From: Tethya wilhelma
Taxonomy: Eukaryota > Porifera > Demospongiae > Tethyida > Tethyidae
Reading direction: 5' to 3'
DNA length: 64,000 nucleotides
Assembly (NCBI GenBank): GCA_964030475.1
Contig: CAXIPT010000001.1
Coordinates: 17,520,514-17,584,513, forward strand
Shown one piece after another: positions 50,240 through 62,000 of this stretch; the stretch's first letter is position 1, and each line of letters opens with the position of its first letter. The notes beneath the pieces are model-generated. The model did not search any database, was not told the DNA's origin, and saw nothing but the letters and a program-made list of their open reading frames with translations. The translations under genes and the position numbers were made by a program.

Positions 50240-50941
50240 TATCCTCAGTGTTGTACTCGATTCACTCAACCACAAGTATTTGTCACCATTGCAATAACAA
50301 TTAGGCAAGAATTTATCACAATTGATTATTTTGGATGTGACACCTAATATATGATGATTCACTGTTTGTAGTCTCACACTTGATTAGTTACCGTTTCCCA
50401 ATTTCGTACAAAACCCTCCTTAAATTTGGTCACTGGTGGTTCTCAAGGAAACACCTACAAGAACACTAGTACAGTTGGCATACATGATGTGTTATAGTGT
50501 ATACTAAGAGGAATATACCATGGTTATGGAGATCCCATCATCCCAAGTTAGGATTATCATTCTGTAGTATCAGCAGTTTGAATCATCCCTCACTGACTAT
50601 GAGGACATACCAAGGTAGTGAGAGAGACTGGGGGACCTGGTGAGTGGGGAAAAAGCAACAGAGTAGACAATATACAGGCTTCAGACTAAATATGGGGTGC
50701 ATGTAAATACCGACTCCTTTTGGGAGCACATCTCGTGATGCCAACAGGATAAACTTGCTGAGTCTGAAAGAAAACTTCTGTATAAGGCTTCTCGACCCAA
50801 GCCGGATCCGGAAGTATTTTAGATGCATGCGCGCTAAGTATAAAAGGCAACACTGAAAGTCAGAGATTCAAATTCACTTCAATCTCAATTGCCTGCAATC
50901 AACCAATTTTTAACTCCTTTGATTCAAATTCAATCATCAGA
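50240..50941. promoter_or_regulatory. Spacer with TATA box for KDEL paralogue 3
   Basis: No gene. TATAAAAG at 50839-50846 lies 96 nt before the ATG at 50942, giving a leader of about 65 nt if transcription starts about 30 nt after it. Confidence 0.5.
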
Positions 50942-51989
50942 ATGGACCTCAGAATTCAAGGTGTCCTGTTCACAACAGCACTATTGGTTATCTTTCAGCT
51001 GGCCACTCTTGGAAGAGCAGAGGCTGGCACCATCAAATTCCAAGAAGTGATGGATGTTATAGAGGAGAAGCGTCAGGAATTATCACAGCATAGATTCTTC
51101 AAGTTCTTAATGAATGACACCGTCCCTGCACATAAACGACTCCAATTCATTCCATATTGGTCCTATTTTCCAATGGACGCAAGCCATGCTCTGGAATACT
51201 GGATGAGAATACCAGACCCTCAAACAGAGTTAGAACACCGTGTGAATATTTTCATTGAAGAAGATGCATTCCATTACAATCTGTTTCTGCACGATGTTGA
51301 AAGTGTTGCTGGCTACTCACTCGACAACTTTGGAACGTACAGTGGTGTACTGCGTCATCTCTGGGGGGATGAAAGCAAGGCCGTTCGAATGCTAGTTTAT
51401 AGCTGGGCATATGGTGTGAAGAGGAGCAAAGATCCCCTTCTCACTTTAGCTAGTTTCGAGGCCGTGGAAGCAGGCTTGAAAGATTTCTTTGAGACCGTTT
51501 ACACAAATCTGTTCCTTGCTGAGAATGGCTTTCCTGATATGAAATATTTCGGTCAACTTCACATTGATCTTGAGAGAAATCACACAGTCACTGGTCGCTG
51601 GCTCAAGGAGAACATGCAAGCACATTTTCAACCTCTGGAAGAGTATGATATTTCTGAAGATTTGAAGACCATCATTCTGGAAGTAGTTGAAGATTTGTTT
51701 TATTGGTGAGTAAATGTACACAATCACATACAGTATTAACTATTAATAACAGTGGTGCCTTATTTTAATCACAACATGTAGGTTTCATCAGAGCTACGAT
51801 GCATTCTATAACATTTGCCAGACAGAAGACACTCTAAGTCCGGATAAATTTGTTGTTGATGGATATCCGTACATCCACGAGGGACTGCCATATCTTTATG
51901 AGTTTCCCCCTCAGCACCCAAACAGAGAGCCCACAAGTCACGATGCCACTGCTCACACAGCAGCTGTGGTATCCAAGGAAGAGCTCTGA
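50942..51989 (+). CDS. ER-lumenal heme-oxygenase-like diiron protein, paralogue 3 (diverged)
   Basis: Exons 50942-51705 and 51782-51989 with the same Trp-splitting intron; 323 residues. Signal peptide region MDLRIQGVLFTTALLVIFQL. The ligand motifs are kept (EDAFHYNLFLHD, ASFEAVEAG, HIDLERNH), although roughly a third of the other positions differ from paralogues 1 and 2. The second exon is longer, with an insertion around EGLPYLYEFPPQHPN. It ends KEEL, a recognised weaker variant of KDEL. Conservation of the metal-type residues across such divergence supports catalytic use. Confidence 0.65.
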
Positions 51990-52335
51990 ATTCGAGTTTG
52001 GAAACTGAAACATTACTAAATAGTAACTCATTGTTAGTGATTTGGCACATATTCATATCAATATCAATTATCAATTATCATGCCCTATCATCCTTTCTGT
52101 CACTCACGCTTCATGAATCAATAGGGCAAAGTCAGTTAAAATTATTGCGATAATATTATATGATTCGCGCTAGCGCTAGCATACGTAACGCGCATGCGCA
52201 CAGCTACGTAAACTATCACGTAGTCTACATGTATAATTAACTATAGTCACGTAGTCACGTAACTATGCTATGCAAAATAGGTATGATCAAGAGTGTATGA
52301 TCTTTACCTAACAATAATCCCACTGAATCCCACAG
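51990..52335. other. Short intergenic spacer
   Basis: AT-rich with a small cluster of self-complementary words near 52165-52205 (GCGCTAGCGCTAGC, GCGCATGCGC). Presumed promoter of the following transporter; no TATA box seen. Confidence 0.4.
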
Positions 52336-53727
52336 ATGGCTTCCAACGATGAAGAGCTATCAGTTGAGAAACCACCTACTGAGAGCGGGCCGAGATGGTG
52401 CTGTAAGTGCTGGAGGACTGGTAGCCCTCCAAAATGGCTCGTTATTTGTGCAGCTATTCTTGTTCAAGTGAGTTCCTCAAGGGCTAGTTGAAGTCATATA
52501 AAATCTGTGTTTTGTATCATAATATTATGTCAAGTTCCTTGTTGAACATGAACTTGTGTTTGACACTCAAACAGGTTCTCTTCGGTATGTATCCAGTGAT
52601 TTTGGCTGAATTTGCAACGAGTACTAAGACCAACCCATACATATTCAGCTTCTACAGGTATTGAAGAGTTTATTCATAATTTGCCTCACGTGATCAGAGT
52701 GCTGTGTGATAGATCTAGTGCTTGAACCAAACAATTGTTCTCTTTCTTTTCCCCCTCAGAGATGCTTTCACATTTCCTATCTTGTTAATCTGTACATTAG
52801 TGGCAGAACGAAAGCTCATGATGCCTTCAATAAAGATGCTACTAGTACGTGATTAAAATTAATATCGTTTGGCCAAGTTGTGCTGTGGTTTTCACATGAT
52901 GATAATTTTTTTTCCTCCTTCAATTCTGATAGATTTTTGGTCTTCTAGGTCTCTCTGGCTTGCTGGGTGGACAGGTCAGTCCAGTTATAATGAAGGCACC
53001 GATGGTGCATAAGCCTCGGCAAACATCACCAGAATGTGTAACTAAACAAGAATGACATTGCGCACAAGAGTACCATTAGCAATTAATTGCTCTTGTGTGC
53101 CCGAAGTCTGGCCTGTGAGACTACCAATAGCTTGTCTGTCTACTCATAACGCCCGGACATGATGTAGCAGTGGCATATGATAACCGGGCCTCTGGAAGTC
53201 ATTCAAGTAGTGAACTTGCCTGATAGGGATGCTCATTTCACATTTATATTATAGTTTAACACTACAAGACCAATGCTGATGATTCTATAGATCTATGATG
53301 ATTCAGTTAGGACTCAAATCATGCTGCACTGAGCTAGTACCCTCACTAAACTTTTAACTTACAAGACTCATGCAAGCAGTTGAGATACCTGTTCCAGCAC
53401 CTGAGCCAAGCACAAGCCAGAGCAGTGTCAGTGCCAAGCACAACAGAGCAGTGTTTCTAGATAACGCACACTGCAGGGGGCGTAATCAATAGGTGTGGTT
53501 TCGAATCTAAGACTCAGAGAAGCACAAAAGCCTCAGATCTCAGAAACTACAGCGTTTTGCAAGATGCTAAATATAATATTTCAAGATAACTTCGATTCAT
53601 GAACGTAAGTACCTTCCATTTCTCATGTAGAGTTGCCGTTCTTCAGATTATCTCGTAACAGACAGACGCACACACAAAACGACTACCGTAACCCTCTGCA
53701 CGTGCTACGCACATGCCGAGGCTTAAC

Positions 53728-53761
<34 letters not shown>

Positions 53762-55717
53762 CTAGATCATGTTTGTGGTCATGTATTTATTGCTGCTATG
53801 TACTTGTTGTTGCCATATCAGCTGCTCTACATCAGTGCTGTCTACATCCTGGGACCTGATGTCACTTCTGCATTTCAGGTATGCACCTACACAGCTGTAG
53901 GCCCTAAGTGCACTAAAGGTCTTTGTTTCTGGGGGATGTTAGTCTGTCTGGCTTACTTATGAGAAGTGGATGTGTGGATGTGGGGTTGCAAGGCTACAAA
54001 GTTAGTACATATAAACAAAAGTCTTACAATTTCATTTTGTGCCAAGTACACTGAGATGGAAGAGGTAGTCACTGTTGTCTACACATTAAATATTGGGTAA
54101 TAATTGTGCATAAATATATCACAGTCCTTGTGTATTTCCGCTGGTCTAAAAATAGAACGATGTATTGCTTAATTTTTGTTGATCTTGTGATCTCAGGTAC
54201 TGCCATTGTCCTAGCTGCACTAATTGACTATACACTAAATATGTACACACAGCCATTGCATCATTCCTTATACTGTATAAAGATGGTAACCATGTACTGT
54301 AGTTTGTTCTCCAATGACTTGTACAGCCCATAATACCGGTGTGGTCAGCCATCCTGGTGCTTCTGACATGTACCGAAAAACCACCATCACCATATCTGGT
54401 TAGTTATTAATTAGAACACACCAACAGCAGCCCTTAAATGATGCCTTTGAGTAATCAAATCTTCCTGTCTCTCTCCCTCCCCCTTCCCCTCCAATCAATA
54501 TAATTTGTTGCAGCTGCATACTTGGTTCAAGTTGATTGGCATCCTCCTCTCGGTGGGCGGTGCCATTGAACTCTCTCTGACTGGTGTTGACAAGGAGGAA
54601 GATGAAATAGACATCATCACAAACACCTCCAATACCACTGGAGGAGGAGGTGGGTCAGAGGAGACTCGTGAGCAGCAGAGGTTGATCTTGATGTGCTGTG
54701 TTTTTTGTTTTTTTTTCTTTTAGGAAGCTCTGGTGGACTTCATTTTGCTGGCTACCTCTGTACTCTTGGCAACACTTTCCCCCTCCAATCAATATAATTT
54801 GTTGCAGCTGCACACTTGGTTCAAGTTGATTGGCATCCTCCTCTCGGTGGGCGGGGCCATTGAACTCTCGCTGACTGGTGTTGACAAGGAGGAAGATGAA
54901 ATAGACATCATCACAAACACCTCCAATGCCACTGGAGGAGGAGGTGGGTCAGAGGAGACTCGTGAGCGGCAGAGGTTGATCTTGATGTGCTGTGTTTTTT
55001 TTTTCTTTTAGGAAGCTCTGGTGGACTTCATTTTGCTGGCTACCTCTGTACTCTTGGTAACACTCTACTCACTGTGAGTTGGTTTCATATGGCATGCATG
55101 CTGGATGAGTGTAGTCGGTCATGGTATTGTTAGTTCTCTATGTAGTGTGTGTGTTGGTAACTCTCTCTCTTTCATCTCTACAGGCATCTTACATGGTGTT
55201 ACAAAAGAAACTCATTTTCAATCGACCTAACTGTAAGTTTCCTAGACCTAGCCTATCTTGATGTTTCATGTGTAGCTACTTTATACAGTGAATTTAAAGG
55301 CCTGGGGATGGTTTAAACAGCTGTTATTTTTCGTTTCACACATCATTTTCAATGTTTATTATTGTTGAAAGATAGCCTCATCCCCAGGCCTCTCCTACCT
55401 TGAAAGATAAGAAGGGAGGGGCCTAGCTGGGGACGAGGCTAGTTGAAAGACAAACTGTATCTTTATTGTACATTATAGGTAAATGGAGGGATCATCCTGT
55501 TGCTGTGACCACTGGCAGCTACTTCTTTGGCACTGTCTTCATTGGGTTGTACTGCCTCCGTTTCGTGATCCAGGGGGAGACAGATGAGTTCCGCATCCCA
55601 CTGGAGGTACGAGAAGAGAAGAGAGAGGGTCTCAGATGTAGCCTCGTTCCCAGGTCCCTCCCTCCTCCCTTGCTATTTTTCCATTTGGAGGGAGAAGCCT
55701 GGGAACTTCGGATGTAC

Positions 55718-55768
<51 letters not shown>

Positions 55769-56766
55769 ACCCACACACATTTGCAGTCCATCTTTGCTCT
55801 CATCTATGCCATCTTCATCAACTCGGCGGTGTGCTACTTGCTCCTCAGTTGGTCAAACCTCCATCTCTCTCCCTCTGTGGTGACAGCATTCTGGCCCGTC
55901 CAGGTATAAGGTCTTGAACATGTTGTGTGTTGTCAAGGTGATGATGGTCCCTCTCAACGTTTAGGTGCTGGTTACTGGAATAGCAGCTTACTTTATTGTG
56001 GGAGACGAGTTTGCTCCTTTGGTGAGTCAGTGCATGAGTTGAGATGACCTTTCCTACTTTTAACGAAAGAAAGTTTGGGATCCGGGAGGTGGAGGGGATT
56101 GTTTGAGAGAGTAGAGCAGGGTTAAATTGAACAGAATATCTGTTATATTAGTGCAGCTGTTCAGTGGATTCATCTTGAGAGTCACTGTCTTTCTCCCCCT
56201 AGCAATACCTCGGAGCTATCCTCCTCGTCATTGGTCTCTTTTCAGTGCTCTTCTCCACCTACATGGTGAGCTGTGTCTGTCTGCATGGAACACCACCTCT
56301 AGTCATGCATGTTGATGGATATGTGTGTGTATCCAGTTTCTTTTATCACAGCATTATTGTTCATGAACATTAATTTTAGTTGTTGTGTGCTTATAGCAAG
56401 ACTCTAGTTGCATGGGGTATGATATAACAAGTCTTTTTGATACATACACCATCGATACTAGTGTATCATTGTATGTATAGTGACAATATTCTTAACCTCT
56501 TTCTTCTTCTTCAGGACGAGAGGCTTGCTAAGGGTCGTAAAGTGGTGAGGATCGATTGCTGCTGTCGCCATGGTGACGGTCAGAGGTGTACTAAGAGATT
56601 GGACAGTTTCGACAGTTATGTTTATGTCCAGCATCCAGGAGAGAAGGTCAAAGGTCGCAGTGGTTCAAGAGGGAAGTCCGAGGACAGTTCTAGTGATGAA
56701 GACGAGTACAAGTCACTAGTGGAGAGTACAGCTGTTGACTATGGCAGTAGAAATCATATTAACTAA
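52336..56766 (+). CDS. EamA/DMT-family multi-pass transporter, paralogue 2, fourteen used exons
   Basis: Exons: 52336-52467, 52575-52657, 52760-52844, 52933-52974, 53822-53878, 54327-54398, 54514-54649 or 54808-54943, 55012-55073, 55184-55232, 55479-55606, 55787-55903, 55965-56021, 56203-56265, 56515-56766; 444 residues with either middle exon. Helices include WLVICAAILVQVLFGMYPVI, VYILGPDVTSAFQPIIPVW and IFALIYAIFINSAVCYLLLS. Nine exon lengths (85, 42, 57, 72, 49, 128, 117, 57, 63) equal those of paralogue 1, proving common origin. A Gly-rich loop (NTSNTTGGGG) and a longer cytosolic tail with CCCRHGDG and a Ser/Asp/Glu stretch are its own. Substrate unknown. Confidence 0.8.
54487..55073 (+). 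repeat. Tandem 294-bp duplication carrying an exon
   Basis: Copy 1 (54487-54780) and copy 2 (54781 onward) both hold the acceptor TTGTTGCAG, the 136-nt exon beginning CTGCAYACTTGGTTCAAG, its donor, the intron and the start of the next exon (GGAAGCTCTGGTGGACTTCA). Only a handful of bases differ. In copy 1 the second exon lacks its donor region, so only copy 2 is complete. Since 136 is not a multiple of 3, including both exons would break the frame. Confidence 0.9.
55373..55441. mobile_element. 69-bp MITE, 9-bp target duplication (Mutator-like)
   Basis: Starts TAGCCTCATCCCCAGG and ends with the near reverse complement CTGGGGACGAGGCTA, flanked by GTTGAAAGA on both sides (55364-55372, 55442-55450). 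A 9-bp duplication is typical of MULEs. Related ends GCCTCGTTCCCAGG occur at 55636, 58330 and 58583. Confidence 0.85.
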
Positions 56767-56989
56767 TTGTGAAAATAATTTATTATCATGATAGTGAATT
56801 TATTATCAGTGTACACTGCATCAGTCTGCATGGTATAACAGAATGCTGTTAGTATTAAACATGTTGCAATAATAATTATTCATTTATGACATTGCTATAA
56901 TTATGTATGATAAAAGTAAGAATTGAATCAGACAATCATCATTAATACAATTATTAATAACCTAGCTACAAAGCATGCAGCAGCAGCTG

Positions 56990-57023
56990 CTATTGTTCTG
57001 CACTCTGTCCCAGTTGTGACAGC

Positions 57024-57079
<56 letters not shown>

Positions 57080-59027
57080 AGACATGAACACAACAGTAAT
57101 TCCAACTGTCTCCCAGGGAGAACATGTATACATTGGCCTGGCTACTGTAGCTATTCAGCTCCAGCTGCTACATATTAGTAGTACCTGTTGGAGGAATTCC
57201 CTGGCGTTCATGAGCTCACTGGTGCCATAGGACACTCTCTTCATGGTCAGCTGCTGCCTCTTGCAGTAAGCCTGCAGGTTCTGGTACTCAATGTAGTTCC
57301 CTCCTCCCACCACAAACACATACGCCTACATCACATCCATGCATGTAAGTAGGTAGGTGGAGAGAAGAGAGAAAGGAATCCTTAATATCGTGGTGTGTGT
57401 ACTACTAGCCTAGTAAAAGAGGCTCTCCCAATGACCATTACCATTATAAGAAACTGCTTGGTTTTTCAAAAGTTATTAAATTATAGCTTAATAATTAATA
57501 ATAATACCAGCTGTAGGTATAATACATTTGAACTCTGACCTCTTGAAATGGGACTTTGCTTCGTGGGATGGCAGAACTATGCATATAAAGGGAGGAGAGA
57601 ATAAAAGAGGAAGATAATAATAATAATAATTATATTATGTCACGACAACACACAAAAGGAGAGGGGTCTTTAATGCAAACATACCTATCAGTGACTCTCA
57701 GCATCTTTGGATCAAAATATCTGTAGTCGTCAGTATCCTGAAACCATGGCAACGGAATTAATGTAAAATGTTGAATTTATTATTTAATATTATAAATCTT
57801 CACTATCATTTTCACCTTTGAAGTCTTCAAATCCATCAGTTGATCTACAATCCTCGTTACCGGAAGATTCTACGAAAGCAAAAACAACACAAACTTACAA
57901 ATAATCAACAAAACAACTGTTAGTGGATCTACAATTCTCGTTCCTGGAAGATTCTTCATAAACAACACAGACTTATAAACAAACAGCTAATAAGGCCCTA
58001 TAGGCTATAGGCATGTGTTCCCTGGAAACCCCTCTAAGAATGGAAAGGAATGAGAGGCATTCTCTGAGACATGAAGATGACAACAGAAGCTGAAAGAAGG
58101 GACAAATCTAAGAAGAACTCCGAAGCCCTCACCTTAGTTGGTATGACGAGGTTCTTGACCCCCTCCATGTACCTTGACCCCGTGCTCATCAGTTGGGAGA
58201 ACATGGTGCTCATGGACGTGCTGGAGGCGGAGTAGCTCCCTAGCTTCTGGGTCTGAGGCACGGTGGCCATCTTACTGTAGGACCTGAGGGAGAGTGGGGG
58301 TGTGTAAAACATATCAAGTTGAATGGCTAGCCTCGTTCCCAGGCTTCCCCTTTCCTTACATGTAAGGTATGTCCTGGGAGTGAGGGTATGTACGAGTGTA
58401 TATGAAAAATGATTAACATATCAATCTTTTAATCTTTTCAGCACATATCAATCCAATTGATGTGTGCTAAAAGATTGAGGATTAAAAGATTATAGTGTGC
58501 TAAAAGATTGAAAGAGTGGGTGCTATGTCCCAATTAGCCCAATTCCACTTCATTGAATTGTCAAAATGACCTGCTGTTTTGCTAGCCTCGTTCCCAAGGT
58601 AAATATCTATCTCCATAACAACAGCAGTAGCAGCTGGTACTCACTTCCATTGCTTGAGGTAGCTGAGGGGAGCCAGGTCAGCTCCGGCACCCTCCAACAC
58701 GGACACACACTGAGTGAAGTCAGCCTCTGACACCTCCTGTGACACAATGTAGTAGATGATGAACAGACGCATCTTATCTTCGGCAGTCCCGGCAGAAGGA
58801 TCAGAGATAATGTCCAACACGGATTTGTCCTGTACCGGAAAGAAAGTTGAACATGGAATTTGGTCAAAATTAAGTCTGACTTTCAAGACAAAGAGAACAT
58901 TGGTTGACAGTGTCACACTTTTAGTAAGATTGAAGAGAGCACTAGAACAAGTTCCATCCTTACCATTGAGGCACGAATGATCATCTTTTCCTCTGTTTCA
59001 AAGAAAGTGTCTAACTTTCGTTCCTGT

Positions 59028-59068
<41 letters not shown>

Positions 59069-62000
59069 NGAGAGAGAGAGAGAAAAGAGAATGAGTGTTT
59101 GATCGAGTACATCAAAATGTCTTACCTTGATGTGTTCCAAGAGTGCAGTAGCAATGTTCGTGTGCATGTCAATTCTCTTCTTCTTTTCCAGCAGCTCAGG
59201 GAGAGAGCTACAACAAGAACATGACCACAACACAAGCAATGAAATAAGCTAACAAACAAAAATATAACTAAGTATCTACAAAGACTATCAAGCTACAAAA
59301 TGAAACCCAAGGTGAGGTATGACTGGTTGGCTGACCTAATAGCTGAGGAGAGTTTTGCGGTGTTGTCGGTAAGAGCTCCAGATATGACGTCGGGGTCATC
59401 GTCCTCTGACACGCCCATCACTGTCTTGAGTCTCATTACCTCTTCTTCCGAGGCCTTGTACTCGTTCACCTCGGCTTGGACAGAGTCGGCCACCGTGGGG
59501 AAGGGACTAGAGAGAGAGAGAGGTTATGAGGCTAGTCTAGATTACATCAATACATGTATGTAGGGAGAGTCCAAAGGTTGTTATATAAGAGTAGAGCAGG
59601 CTAATGTACATGCATATTAATGTCACATGCAAAACACGCAAAACATGCCAAGAAAATGACAATATGTGTTATATGTGAATGAATATGGGTGGAAATTCAG
59701 AAATGCATACTTGACATAGAACAATAATCACTCCAGCTATGGTCTAAATGTAGATTGGGATACACAATGTCTAGAAAAGCTAATCCTACAATCAGTCACA
59801 CAATGCCCACAAACAGATGTACAAAATGAATAAAAAAAAGTTCATTTATCTTCTTCGTCACTATCATACATCAGTGTATCTCTCAACAAATTGTACCTAT
59901 CTTCTCCTGAAATGGGAAGTCTCTCACTTTCTAGTCTACTAGTATGTGGCTCAATATTGGGTCTCACATGTTCTTTATTCTTTGAACAAAACTGAGTGCA
60001 CAAATTTAGTCGAAGCAGAGCCATATACACATGGGCAATGACTATCACAGCAAACTGAACTAGGGCAACACTGATTGACATAATTGCAACAGCTATTTTT
60101 TCCCCTCCAATAATCTCGACAGCACAAAAGATTATGATGTTCAGAAAGAATAAATTTTCAAGAAGAGATATATACCACTTTTTGTAAGGATGAGGATGGC
60201 CCAACAGCACAGCAACAGTGATAATAATTACCACAAGGTTAACACTCTGTGAGACTATTGAGGTGGTTGCCAGTAACATGATGATAAACAGAAATCCTCG
60301 AACCAGCAGTAACAGTCCAATCCAGTACTGTTGACGATCTTTGAGGGGTCCATAATTTACATCGAAGAATGGTTTTAGTTTGTTGATCCAACGAAGACAC
60401 TTCCAGTTGGATTTTGCTCTCAACCAAGGAACTAGAAACAGTGTCAATGTGTAGGGTATCCACAAGAACAAAAGGGCTACAACTCCAGCACAAAACAATG
60501 CACCATGTTTTGATACAATATAATGCACATTTCCATCTAACCCCCACACAGCCAGTGGATACCGGCCATCAGGGAACTCTAAAAAGGCAACTTCAAATAT
60601 GTTAATAATAGTACGCATGAGTTTGGCATAGGACAATAGTATGAGAGTGGCTAAAACTGAGAGGGAATTGTTTCCAAACAATCTTGTCATCACTGATGAG
60701 TATCGACAGAGAACAATGATGACTCCAGCTATGGTCCAAATGTAGATGGGGAAAAGGAACTGCATCCATGTCTTCCAGTAGGCATCTAGGCCATTGAAGA
60801 AGCAAGCTTCAATGCCAAAGTCCAAGTTAATCCAGGCTATGAATACTCTCAGTATTTTTATAGCAAGAGACTTTTCTTCAGGAGAGAGAATGCTTCGATT
60901 AACCCAGATGATGTTAGCATAGAAGATGAGTCCATTTATTGTCCCATGGGTTACAGTAAGGTCCAACAGCTTAATGAACAGTACTAGAAGAAAACCAGCT
61001 AATAGGAAGAACACTAGTAGAGCAATTCCACTGTTTCTTTCACAAATTGAGCACCTTTGACTGCCAAGCACAAGACTATGACCTTTTTTGCAGCCTCCAC
61101 ATAATGTTCCAGAATGATTGAAGGCACACTGTTCACTGGAAGAGTTTAGTTCAATGCGCACAATTTCCTGCTTGCAATACTGATTGGGGCAAAATTTGTT
61201 CACAATCACACTAATATTTCCATCATCATCATACGAAGCATTGATCCAAACACTTCCACTTCGATCAAAGTAACCAGTTTGGTTCACAATAGAACAGTTA
61301 ATATTGTTTCTGGCTAAAACCGGGTCACACTGACACTTAGGATGAAAAAAAATAAACCCAGGTGGACAATGAAGAAGATGCACTTTAACATAAATTGGTG
61401 TTTGCAGCAAAGTAGATTGTATATAGCCTTCTTTCGTGAATGTATCGACAGCATCCTGCAAATCTTCCCGTAAAGTAGGTATAGAAGGTGGTGAATTGAG
61501 AAAAGGAGCAAGTACAAGTGTTTCTGATCTTCCAGTTTTGTTAGAGTAAACAGCAAACTCAATATTACTACATGTATTGCTTACTGTCTGTGCTGATTGA
61601 AGTTGCAAAATTGAAAAATTTAATGGATTTGGTGAATTAAAATGTGTGTAAATGGTTCCACTAGTTATACCAAAATCAGCTCCAACTAAAGCCACAGAAA
61701 TGCTAAATGTTTCTCCAGGAAAATGAAAAATAGTATCATTGACTATTAAATCTAAATCTGTGCAGTTCGGCACTCCTTTATCGCATTGACAGACTCTGGT
61801 GGGATCAGAGGATACTAGAGATAGGTTTGAACTACTTACAAACCGAAACACTTTCTCCCACACTCTGTAGCTATAGAAATTGTAATCAACTCTACACCGA
61901 CTTTTGAGAGAAACACCATAGATATGATCACCACCTTGGTTTGCCTTGTTGCCTATCATATTCACAGTAACATGTTCATTTTCTTGATCTATCTGATAAA

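Noticed and set aside
54505..55011. Alternate frame reading EALVDFILLATSVLL in the duplicated transporter region
   Set aside because: Comparison with paralogue 1 shows the exon after GGGG is read in another frame (GSSGGLHFAGYLC) joined by splicing; this frame runs through an intron.
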